DNA from: Acidobacteria bacterium UBA6911
GTDB lineage: Bacteria; Acidobacteriota; UBA6911
Reading direction: 5' to 3'
Assembly: GCA_002451015.1 (NCBI GenBank)
Contig: DKBB01000171.1
Span: 11,519 to 18,015, forward strand
Length of the DNA: 6,497 bases
Shown here: piece after piece, positions 1 to 5,496 of the stretch
How positions within the stretch are numbered: the first letter of the stretch is position 1
Layout: each line of letters opens with the position of its first letter
Made by a program: the position numbers and the translations under genes
Notes under the pieces: model-generated
The model's input: the letters and a program-made list of their open reading frames with translations, nothing else
The model's database searches: none
Told to the model about the DNA's origin: nothing

Positions 1-1
1 C

Positions 2-985
2 TGCCACAACGGCGGCAACCAGGGACTCAACGAGGCTCAGCGCTACCCTGACGATTTTGACGGGATTGTCGCCAGCGATCCTGCATTCTGGATAACGCGC
101 CTGCAGCCGGGCTCCCTGTACATCAGCTGGGTTGCTCTCAAAGATGGGATCGATGGTCCCGGCTACATTCCGCCGGCTAAGGTGACTCTTTTGAACAATG
201 CAGCAATCGCCGCCTGTGACGAGAACGACGGGCTTAAGGACGGCCTGATTGAAGATCCCACGAAATGCCAGTTTGATCCCGCAAGCATTCAGTGCAAGGG
301 CAAGGATTCGGACTCCTGTCTCACCGCCGGCCAGGTGGATACGGCAAAAAAGATTTACGCCGGGGCCAAGTTCAAAGACGGAACCCCGATACACAGCGGC
401 TTTGAACCCGGGAGCGAACTTACCTGGAACTTCATGATAGAGAAGGAACCGTTCTCGGTTAATCTCAACTACTTCAAAGGGATGGTTTTTCAGGACCCCG
501 ATTGGGACTGGCGCACTTTCGACGTGGATCGTGATACGAAGCTGGGCATAGAACGTACCGCCAAATACGTGGATGGAAACAATCCCGACCTGAGGCCTTT
601 TAAAGAGTCGAACGGCAGGCTCATTATAGTATCGTCCTGGAATAGCCTGGCCCTGCCGCCGCGGCAGGTAGTTGAATATTACAAAAGTGTGGAAAATGTT
701 ATGGGCGGGCCTGAGCAGACGCAGGATTTTGCCCGGCTGTTTTCCATACCGGGAGCGGGCGGCTGTGTTGTTGGTGAGAACTTCAAGGCTTTTGAAGCAC
801 TGCAGGAGTGGGTTGAAAAAGGCAAGGCTCCGGAGCAAATCATTTACGGCCATACAGAGTCCGGCAGAGGGGGAAAAGTCTATCGCACGAGGCCGGTGTG
901 CGCCTATCCCAAGGTTTCGAAGTATAAAGGGAGCGGCGATATCAACGACGCCGCTAATTTCACCTGTGTTTCTCCGGAGAAATAG
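2..985 (+). CDS. Tannase/feruloyl esterase family protein, C-terminal part, apparently without catalytic triad
   Basis: The gene enters from the left edge; 327 residues are visible and the start is missing. Family members are secreted alpha/beta hydrolases that cleave ester bonds of gallate or hydroxycinnamates. Family landmarks seen in order are the nucleophile region GLNEAQRYPDDFDGIVA (23-73), the lid-domain calcium loop CDENDGLKDGLIEDP (218-262), LPPRQVVEYYKSV (653-691), IPGAGGC (746-766), and a C-terminal RTRPVCAYPKV..GSGDINDAANFTC. In characterised relatives the motif is CS-D-HC: a Ser-Asp-His triad next to a Cys-Cys disulfide. Here both cysteines remain (2-4 and 764-766), but Ser is His (5-7), Asp is Ser (644-646) and His is Gly (761-763). 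The frame is otherwise clean, so this looks like a pseudoenzyme rather than a decayed gene. Family assignment is firm. Loss of activity is inferred from motif alignment by eye. Confidence 0.9.
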   Translation, partial: CHNGGNQGLNEAQRYPDDFDGIVASDPAFWITRLQPGSLYISWVALKDGIDGPGYIPPAKVTLLNNAAIAACDENDGLKDGLIEDPTKCQFDPASIQCKGKDSDSCLTAGQVDTAKKIYAGAKFKDGTPIHSGFEPGSELTWNFMIEKEPFSVNLNYFKGMVFQDPDWDWRTFDVDRDTKLGIERTAKYVDGNNPDLRPFKESNGRLIIVSSWNSLALPPRQVVEYYKSVENVMGGPEQTQDFARLFSIPGAGGCVVGENFKAFEALQEWVEKGKAPEQIIYGHTESGRGGKVYRTRPVCAYPKVSKYKGSGDINDAANFTCVSPEK

Positions 986-1079
986 CGCTGTACTGATCTC
1001 GGACGCGTAGTACGCAGAAAATAATCCGCATTCAGCCGTATATTCCGCGTTCCCTCAATCGATAGTGTGGAGGATACAT

Positions 1080-1253
1080 CTATAAATAAAGATCCCCAGG
1101 AGGGGGACGGGCCAACCTTCCCCTATCGAAGGTCTGGTAGTAATCCTGTGCGATTGTTACTGCGATATCGTGTAGAGAGTTTTCGAAAATATCTCCAAAA
1201 GCATTAAGAAACTTGTAAGCTCCGACATGACCGGAAGTCCACAAATCTATGTT
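1080..1253 (-). pseudogene. Possible minus-strand coding remnant, unrecognised
   Basis: Read on the minus strand from 1253 to a TAG at 1080-1082, 57 codons are open with a protein-like composition. It includes HVGAYKFLNAFGDIFENSLH (1229-1170) and continues DIAVTIAQDYYQTFDRGRLA (1169-1110). The frame opens after an in-frame TGA at 1254-1256, and no start codon with a ribosome binding site was found. The minus strand further up (1432-1247) is open in a different frame, which would fit a frameshifted, decaying gene. I do not recognise the family. It could equally be a chance open stretch. Confidence 0.2.
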
Positions 1254-1284
1254 TCATGACTCGCTTCTTCCTTGGGGAAGAGAG

Positions 1285-1308
1285 GAGGGGGGAGTGTTCT
1301 CCCCCCTT
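1285..1308. repeat. Strong GC hairpin, 8-bp stem with TGTT loop
   Basis: GGGGGGAG (1287-1294), loop TGTT and CTCCCCCC (1299-1306) form a perfect 8-bp stem. A-T at 1286/1307 and a G-T wobble at 1285/1308 extend it. A smaller CTTCC/GGAAG hairpin lies just upstream at 1267-1280. Neither side has a proper T-run, so a standard intrinsic terminator is not well supported. It could be a dispersed palindromic repeat or a processed RNA structure. Confidence 0.6.
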
Positions 1309-1622
1309 GTCGATTGATGAGTAGGTTGCTGCGGGGAAGTTTAAGTTTTTGAGAGAAGACCGCCATAAGATTAGGGAGAAGGTCATCGACGGATTTTGTG
1401 TCCATTTTGATGTTTTGAGCACCGTTTACCATTGCTACGGACCTTCATCTTGAGCTTATGTATTCAACCGTCGCTTACGTTTTAAGAACGCTCAATAGCG
1501 TTATGCTGAATTTTCTACCCAGCAATTGCCGAGACGGGAAAATTTTATGAATAAAACACATTTGTTTGGTTTCAAAATATTTGACAGACCCCCAAAAACT
1601 TCTCCGCTTTTTTAACAATCTT

Positions 1623-1651
1623 TTTTCATGAAATTGTTGTATTAATATACG
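1623..1651 (+). promoter_or_regulatory. Candidate promoter of the XRE/two-CW gene
   Basis: TTTTCA (1623-1628) and TATACG (1646-1651) are separated by 17 bases, each matching the sigma-70 hexamers at four of six positions. The run of T at 1608-1626 just upstream adds an AT-rich element. The predicted start of transcription, about 1658, falls inside the palindrome at 1657-1671, as expected for repression by the downstream gene product. The match is only moderate and no transcript data support it. Confidence 0.35.
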
Positions 1652-1696
1652 CTATGTATCACGTAGTGATATGCTAGTGATGTCACTATGTGATAG
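1652..1696. promoter_or_regulatory. Clustered palindromic operator, GTGATA/TATCAC half-sites
   Basis: Two perfect inverted repeats lie side by side: TATCACGTAGTGATA (1657-1671, 6-3-6) and TAGTGATGTCACTA (1675-1688, 6-2-6). A further GTGATA sits at 1690-1695. CTATG flanks the cluster on both sides (1652-1656 and 1686-1690). The cluster starts one base after the putative -10 box and ends 40 bases before the start codon of the HTH regulator. That position is typical of an autoregulatory operator for an XRE-type protein. The palindromes are seen directly; the identity of the binding protein is inferred. Confidence 0.6.
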
Positions 1697-1736
1697 TCAA
1701 TAATTATTTTAGTTTTCTCAAATTCTGGGAAATTTT

Positions 1737-2126
1737 ATGAAATCAGATGAGTTTGCCAGCTATCGCAACTTTCTCAGACTTTCTCAAAGCAATCTCGCAG
1801 ACTTGCTCGGAACTTCGCTTCGGAGCATTCAGGCTTACGAACAAGGATGGAGAGACATACCACCCAATATCGAGAGGATGATTCTCTATTTGATTTATCA
1901 AAAGCGGCTTGGTCATAGATCTCTGGATCCATGCTGGGAGATAAAGAAATGCCTGCTCCGCTGGCGGAAAAATTGCGCAGCCTATCAGTTTCAGGCAGAA
2001 GGTCCCTGTTGGTTCATGAATGGTACTTTCTGCGAGGGTGAAAAACAGAATAATTGGGATAAGAAAATGGAAACATGCAGAACATGCAGCATATTCACGC
2101 GTGTTATGGAAGACAAAGGTAATTAA
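1737..2126 (+). CDS. XRE-type HTH transcriptional regulator with C-terminal two-CW cysteine-rich domain
   Basis: This is a 129-residue protein. Residues about 7-42 form a helix-turn-helix of the XRE/Cro type (LSQSNLADLLGTSLRSIQAY, then EQGWRDIPPNIER), which binds DNA. Residues 66-117 hold seven cysteines (66, 72, 80, 91, 99, 114, 117), two of them in CW pairs at 66-67 and 91-92. This matches the small two-CW domain known from Deltaproteobacteria, whose role is not established; metal or Fe-S binding is plausible from the cysteine spacing. A GGGA at 1727-1730, six bases before the ATG, supports the start. The palindromic operator just upstream suggests autoregulation. The gene stands alone on its transcript as far as seen. 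Regulator identity is confident; targets and signal are unknown. Confidence 0.85.
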   Translation: MKSDEFASYRNFLRLSQSNLADLLGTSLRSIQAYEQGWRDIPPNIERMILYLIYQKRLGHRSLDPCWEIKKCLLRWRKNCAAYQFQAEGPCWFMNGTFCEGEKQNNWDKKMETCRTCSIFTRVMEDKGN

Positions 2127-2180
2127 TTTACAAGCTCCCATACTACCGAAAGATAAATCCAGCCTAAGGTTTCTCATGAA

Positions 2181-2207
2181 GGCAGCACGGTAAAAAATTA
2201 AGCTGCC
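2181..2207. repeat. Inverted repeat GGCAGC/GCTGCC after the regulator gene
   Basis: GGCAGC (2181-2186) and GCTGCC (2202-2207) can pair across a 15-base AT-rich loop, 55 bases after the stop of the XRE gene. It is followed by ATGTCAG rather than a T-run, so it is a weak terminator candidate at best. The rest of the gap 2127-2272 shows nothing else clear. Confidence 0.35.
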
Positions 2208-2272
2208 ATGTCAGCGCAACAGAGGCTGTTATTAAAGAACAATCCAATTATTATCTAAACAGGGAATAGGAT

Positions 2273-2470
2273 GTGAGATCAAATCGGAAAAAAAGTAAGC
2301 ACTTTTACTATCGTTTCTTTTCAACGGCACTTTATGCCCGGACCTTCTTTGATCAAGAAACTGCTGTAACTCCTGAAAGATTGGCTGTTTTTTGGACGAG
2401 TGGAGATCCTGATGTCGCACATGATTTATCAGCTATTAGGCAAGGGAATATTTGGAGGGTTAAACAATGA
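2273..2470 (+). CDS. Small hypothetical protein translationally coupled to the next gene
   Basis: This is a 65-residue frame starting at GTG 2273. AGGGA at 2261-2265, seven bases upstream, is a fair ribosome binding site. An ATG at 2271 in another frame is closed at once by TGA. The protein is basic and aromatic-rich at the N-terminus (RSNRKKSKHFYYRFF) and has a mixed C-terminus (FWTSGDPDVAHDLSAI). No signal peptide, membrane segment or known motif is visible. Its stop TGA (2468-2470) overlaps the ATG of the next gene (2467-2469) in an ATGA arrangement, which argues for coupled translation. I do not recognise the family. It may be a real small gene, a leader ORF, or a chance frame. Confidence 0.45.
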   Translation: MRSNRKKSKHFYYRFFSTALYARTFFDQETAVTPERLAVFWTSGDPDVAHDLSAIRQGNIWRVKQ

Positions 2471-4479
2471 AACGAAGGGATTTTCTAAGTACGTTTGGGA
2501 AATCGGCTGTCATTACCGGTGCTGTTAATTTAGTAGGAAATGAGCACGTGAAAGCAATAACCATTGTTTCCCAGACTCCGAATATGTCCAATCCCGACAA
2601 CGGGAAATACGATCGAGAGTATCTGGAATATATGGCCGAGAGATATCTTGAAGCCCTGGTCCACAGCAACCCGACAAGGGCACCGTTTTCAGAAGATGCG
2701 GTCTTTAGCGAAAACAACCAGCGGCTTCCCCTGGGCGAAGCTTCCTGGAAGACTATAGACCGTACGGGCCGCTACCGCCATTATTACGCCGATCCCGAAA
2801 CCGGCCGTGTAGGGCTTATTGCCAATATGTATGAAAATGGCGTAGGGTGCATTCTGGTTTTGCGGCTAATAGTAAAAGGATCTCTAATCAGCGACGCCGA
2901 ACAATTTGTCATTCGTGATCCCTTCGGCTCCGAACTCTACGAAAAAATGGGGCAACCTGATCCGGTATGGCTGGAACCGATTCCCCTATCACAGCGGCAA
3001 TCACGAGAAGCGCTGGAAGCTGTTTCTTACATGTATTTCCAGGCACTGGAACGCAACGACGGCGCCGGCATCTATCCATTCATGGAGAATTGCCAGCGTC
3101 TCGAGCACGCAAGGCCTACGGTTGACAGGCCCAAGAATGATGGCTATGGTCACGCCGAAACCAGCGTCGACTTTGTCACCCTCAAAGCCAAGGATCAGTA
3201 TGCACTGGGCCTGATGGCGTTTGTCACGCGTATCCGCGACCGCCGTGCCGCGGTTGTTGATGTTGAACGTGGGGCAGTCCTCGGTCAATCTTGTTATGAT
3301 TTCGACGGGACTTTAAAGACCATTCATTTTAAAAACGGTGATATCTGGGAGGTTCCTCCTTATTTTCGTACACCTCGCACCCACCAGGCGATTGAAGGAT
3401 TCAAAATAATCAACGGCTCTTTCCGTTATATTGAAATGACATTCCTGGAAGTCCCGTTTGCTACACGCCAAGTATCATCCGGGCGACCGATGACCGTTAG
3501 CCTTGATTATGAACCAACCGCAACACCGTCTAAACCAGTCACAGCTGGCGATCGTCCCGGACTCATCAATCTCACCAGACAAGTGCTGGAGGCTATGAAA
3601 GATTGTTGTCCTTGCAGCCTCCCTCTCGCCGAAGACTTCCGCTATACAGAAAACGGTGTTCCTGTAACGCCGGGGGAAGGATTATGGAAGACCCTAGTGG
3701 ATTTACGCGACTTCGGCTTATTCCTGGCGGATCCGCGCTCCGGACAAGCCGGCTGGTTTGGCGCTCTTGATGAGTACGGTAGATTCACCATGTTGGCACT
3801 AAGACTAAAACTGGAGGGCGGCTTGATTTCCGAGTTGGAAACGATTATTGCCCGACCTGAAAGGCGGCCAACAGGAGATGGGTTCAGCAGAGATATTTCT
3901 ACAATGTTCATGGCACCGTTACTCGTGGATTTGAACCCGGATGCCTTCAATCAGCCTGATCCGGCTTTAATGCGTCCGGTTGGCACATCCCCAAGGAATA
4001 AGCTAACAGAAGCTGTAGCCCAATACTTCCAGGCTTTTGCTCACAAGGACGGCTCATTAGCAGCATTCGCTACGAACTGTGTCCGCCGGGAGAATGGAAT
4101 GCGGACTTGTAATAACCCGGAGGGCCTGCAGGTCGACACAGCCAAACCAGGATTCCGTCTTTTTACCGGCGATTGTGCCGATGAACTGGAAATCGGTTTT
4201 CTCGCCAGTTTAACCAGGCTCCGTTTGCACCGTCCGTTGATTGTAGATGAGGCACAAGGGTTGGTCTTGGACTTAGCATTAATGGACAATCCCGCTGCAA
4301 CAAAAACTGTAGAGGTTGCCCGTGTGGGTACAGTCGCGGTCCCCAGGCTTTTCCTTGCTCCCTGGACGGATCTGCACGCCCAATTGTTCAAGATCGAATC
4401 CGGCGTTATATCCCATATCGAAGGCCTGGTCCGGCGTGTTCCTTATGGACAAATATCTGGGTGGGATGCAGCGTTTTAA
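2467..4479 (+). CDS. Probable Tat-exported protein with two tandem NTF2-like (DUF8021-resembling) modules
   Basis: This protein has 670 residues; GGAGG at 2454-2458, eight bases before the ATG, fixes the start. The N-terminus MKRRDFLS, a mild hydrophobic stretch (13-24) and VKA at 28-30 fit a twin-arginine signal with cleavage near residue 30. The rest is an internal duplication, roughly residues 49-335 and 363-668. The first halves share a YLEAL/VLEAM helix, SEDAVFSEN versus AEDFRYTEN, the WKT motif (94-96 and 407-409), ADPETGRVG versus ADPRSGQAG, LRLIVKGSLIS versus LRLKLEGGLIS, and a closing I.AR-like strand. The second halves share YFQAL versus YFQAF, FMENCQRLE versus FATNCVRRE, and VVDVERG versus IVDEAQG. 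This resembles the two-lobed NTF2-like layout called DUF8021. No catalytic residues can be assigned and the function is unknown. It is preceded by a coupled 65-residue ORF. Confidence 0.75.
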   Translation: MKRRDFLSTFGKSAVITGAVNLVGNEHVKAITIVSQTPNMSNPDNGKYDREYLEYMAERYLEALVHSNPTRAPFSEDAVFSENNQRLPLGEASWKTIDRTGRYRHYYADPETGRVGLIANMYENGVGCILVLRLIVKGSLISDAEQFVIRDPFGSELYEKMGQPDPVWLEPIPLSQRQSREALEAVSYMYFQALERNDGAGIYPFMENCQRLEHARPTVDRPKNDGYGHAETSVDFVTLKAKDQYALGLMAFVTRIRDRRAAVVDVERGAVLGQSCYDFDGTLKTIHFKNGDIWEVPPYFRTPRTHQAIEGFKIINGSFRYIEMTFLEVPFATRQVSSGRPMTVSLDYEPTATPSKPVTAGDRPGLINLTRQVLEAMKDCCPCSLPLAEDFRYTENGVPVTPGEGLWKTLVDLRDFGLFLADPRSGQAGWFGALDEYGRFTMLALRLKLEGGLISELETIIARPERRPTGDGFSRDISTMFMAPLLVDLNPDAFNQPDPALMRPVGTSPRNKLTEAVAQYFQAFAHKDGSLAAFATNCVRRENGMRTCNNPEGLQVDTAKPGFRLFTGDCADELEIGFLASLTRLRLHRPLIVDEAQGLVLDLALMDNPAATKTVEVARVGTVAVPRLFLAPWTDLHAQLFKIESGVISHIEGLVRRVPYGQISGWDAAF

Positions 4480-4720
4480 ATTTGAAGGAATCCGTTGTCG
4501 TTTCCAACTCCTGGACAAACATGCATTTCCACTGGGAAAGCACGGCACTCTAAATACCTGCTGTGGGATTCCTGGTAGAAGTATAGCAACTAACCAGGAA
4601 AGTGAATAAGTTCAACGATATGATATACTTACAAAATACTCTGAAAATCACTATTTTATTAATTTTCTGGTTCAAGCTTGACTGAATAGCCAAAACTAGG
4701 CTAGGTAAGAATCTTCCTTT
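4480..4720. other. Intergenic stretch with no supported gene
   Basis: After the stop of the repeat protein the sequence becomes AT-rich. GGAATCC (4488-4494) and GGATTCC (4565-4571) are an inverted pair about 70 bases apart, too distant for a simple terminator. A 13-base element, AAAATCACTATTT (4644-4656), recurs exactly at 5652-5664. No terminator with a T-run and no coding signal on either strand was convincing. A + strand open frame through 4316-4609 overlaps the preceding gene out of frame and looks like its shadow. Confidence 0.5.
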
Positions 4721-4756
4721 TTCGCTTCCGACATCAGTCCACAAAACCTATAATAG
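4721..4756 (+). promoter_or_regulatory. Candidate promoter upstream of the kinase relic and pentapeptide gene
   Basis: A perfect TATAAT (4749-4754) is followed by AG. TTCGCTT (4721-4727) and GACAT (4730-4734) lie upstream in the -35 region, though no clean TTGACA is present. The same three elements with identical spacing occur before the intact kinase (TTCGCTT 6141-6147, GACAT 6150-6154, TATAAT 6169-6174). The shared layout supports a real promoter that came with the duplicated block. An ATCAAGTGAT inverted repeat (4767-4776) containing GTGATA lies just downstream. Confidence 0.45.
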
Positions 4757-4894
4757 AGTCACCATCATCAAGTGATACTCAATAGCATGTAAATAATCCT
4801 CTTGCCGGAAGTCTACATGCCGGAGATGAATCACACTATTTCGCACAACGGGATTTTGGTTAAGATTGTGCAGGGTGGCAGGGGCGCAGTCTAT
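4721..4894 (+). repeat. Diverged duplicate of the kinase promoter, leader and N-terminus (copy 1)
   Basis: This block pairs with 6141-6328. The promoter parts match at fixed spacing. The leader shares AATAGCATG.AAA followed by CCTCT and GGA.G (4781-4811 versus 6216-6244), and the first 26 codons match at 49 of 78 bases by hand count. The leader differs by about 15 bases in length between TATAATAG and AATAGCATG. Similarity stops after the VY codons (4889-4894). Confidence 0.75.
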
Positions 4895-4945
4895 CAGCCG
4901 AAAGGGTCTGTGAAATCAAACCTTAATGATGTCGGAGGGGTGTGA
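4817..4945 (+). pseudogene. Degenerate Ser/Thr kinase N-terminus, now a 42-residue ORF
   Basis: ATG at 4817 opens 42 codons ending in TGA 4943-4945, with GGAAG (4807-4811) as a possible ribosome binding site. Residues 1-26 align without gaps to the start of the kinase at 6251, with 14 of 26 identical: MPE at the start, ISH, then I..KI, GG.G and VY. The glycine loop is damaged (VQGGRGAVY against GGGGMGVVY) and no catalytic Lys motif follows, so this cannot be a working kinase. After VY the reading is unrelated. The stop overlaps the ATG of the pentapeptide gene (TGATG), so the relic may serve as a translated leader. It is most likely the stump of a duplicated kinase gene whose body was lost or replaced. 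A selected micro-ORF is the alternative. Confidence 0.65.
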
Positions 4946-5496
4946 TGGCACATGAACAGCATCTCAAACTGATAAATGAAGCTATCGAAAAGCATGACAT
5001 GTCAATATGGAACAAATGGCGACAGGAAAATCCTAATATAAGGCCGGATCTCAGCGGTACGGATCTAAGAAGAGCAGATCTCAAAAAGGCAGCCCTTCAT
5101 GGAGTGATTTTTAAGGATGCGAATCTCAGAAGTGCAGATCTCAGTTACGCCGATCTCAGCGGATCGGATCTCGAAAAGGCCAACCTCATAAGAATCCACC
5201 TCTGTTCAGCGAATCTTACCGAAGCGAATTTCAGTGAAGCAGACCTTAGTGAAGCGAACCTCAGTGAAGCGAATTTTAGTGAGGCGCACCTTCTCGGGGT
5301 GCTTCTGCTTGGAGCAGACCTGAACAAAGCAAACCTCGAAAATAATGTCAAAGAGCTTTCGCTATATCAGATAAGGACTGCTAAAAACTGGGAAACTGCC
5401 TATTACTGCAAAGGCATTCTTGAGGGGCTTGGCCTGCCACTTGATCATAATGAGACATTGCGAAAAGAGATTGAAGAGAAGAAATCGAACAAATGA
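4945..5496 (+). CDS. Pentapeptide-repeat protein
   Basis: This is a 183-residue cytoplasmic protein. Residues 1-34 form a short helical head (HLKLINEAIEKHDMSIWNKW). Residues 35-134 are about 20 consecutive A(D/N)LXX units, which in this family stack into a right-handed quadrilateral beta-helix. Residues 135-183 form a helical, lysine- and glutamate-rich tail. Pentapeptide proteins mimic DNA or act as scaffolds in some cases, but most have no known role and no specific function is visible here. ATG 4945 is preferred because GGAGG (4934-4938) lies six bases upstream; GTG 4942 is too close. The ATG shares a base with the stop of the kinase relic (TGATG), suggesting coupled translation. Family assignment is certain; function is unknown. 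Confidence 0.92.
   Translation: MAHEQHLKLINEAIEKHDMSIWNKWRQENPNIRPDLSGTDLRRADLKKAALHGVIFKDANLRSADLSYADLSGSDLEKANLIRIHLCSANLTEANFSEADLSEANLSEANFSEAHLLGVLLLGADLNKANLENNVKELSLYQIRTAKNWETAYYCKGILEGLGLPLDHNETLRKEIEEKKSNK
5221..5280 (+). repeat. Four near-identical 15-bp tandem repeats inside the pentapeptide gene
   Basis: Four consecutive 15-base units begin GAAGCGAATTTCAGT, GAAGCAGACCTTAGT, GAAGCGAACCTCAGT and GAAGCGAATTTTAGT. Each unit encodes EA(N/D)(L/F)S and they differ at only a few positions. A fifth, more diverged unit starts at 5281. This is much more alike at the DNA level than the other repeats in the gene, which suggests recent slippage or unequal recombination. Confidence 0.8.

Larger units (their letters stand above)
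986..1736. other. Long intergenic region with hairpins, a possible coding relic and regulatory DNA
   Basis: These 751 bases contain no convincing intact gene. From 1085 to 1310 there are several short GC-rich hairpins: TCCCC/GGGGA near 1093-1107, ACCTTC/GAAGGT at 1115-1133, CTTCC/GGAAG at 1267-1280 and the strong one at 1287-1306. The minus strand is open from 1253 to 1080. A 6-bp hairpin with loop CAAT lies at 1487-1502. Base composition becomes AT-rich after about 1540, and the last 110 bases carry the putative promoter and operator of the regulator at 1737. No clear intrinsic terminator with a T-run was found for the tannase-family gene. Confidence 0.6.

Noticed and set aside
249..1010. 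Open frames of 62 and 112 codons on + inside the tannase-family gene
   Set aside because: They overlap a well-recognised protein in another frame, and their Arg/Pro/Ser-rich translations match no family; they are shadows.
1581..1586. Perfect TTGACA as a -35 box for the regulator
   Set aside because: No -10-like hexamer lies 16-18 bases downstream; the region there reads CCGCTT and its neighbours.
1743..2177. 144-codon minus-strand frame opposite the XRE/two-CW gene
   Set aside because: The + strand encodes a recognisable HTH and cysteine domain with an operator and ribosome binding site; the antisense frame has no recognisable content.
4279..4609. Frames on both strands across the end of the exported repeat protein (4316-4609 + and 4279-4548 -)
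   Set aside because: Most of each overlaps the well-supported 670-residue gene in another frame, and the tails show no family resemblance or ribosome binding site.
4942..4944. GTG at 4942 as start of the pentapeptide gene
   Set aside because: It lies only three bases after GGAGG (4934-4938), whereas ATG 4945 has proper spacing and forms the TGATG overlap.
5221..5280. Tandem repeats as a CRISPR array
   Set aside because: The 15-bp units are contiguous, have no spacers and encode pentapeptides in frame.
5145..5351. 68-codon minus-strand frame opposite the pentapeptide repeats
   Set aside because: It is a low-complexity Phe/Ala/Ser/Arg translation produced by the repeat structure on the + strand.
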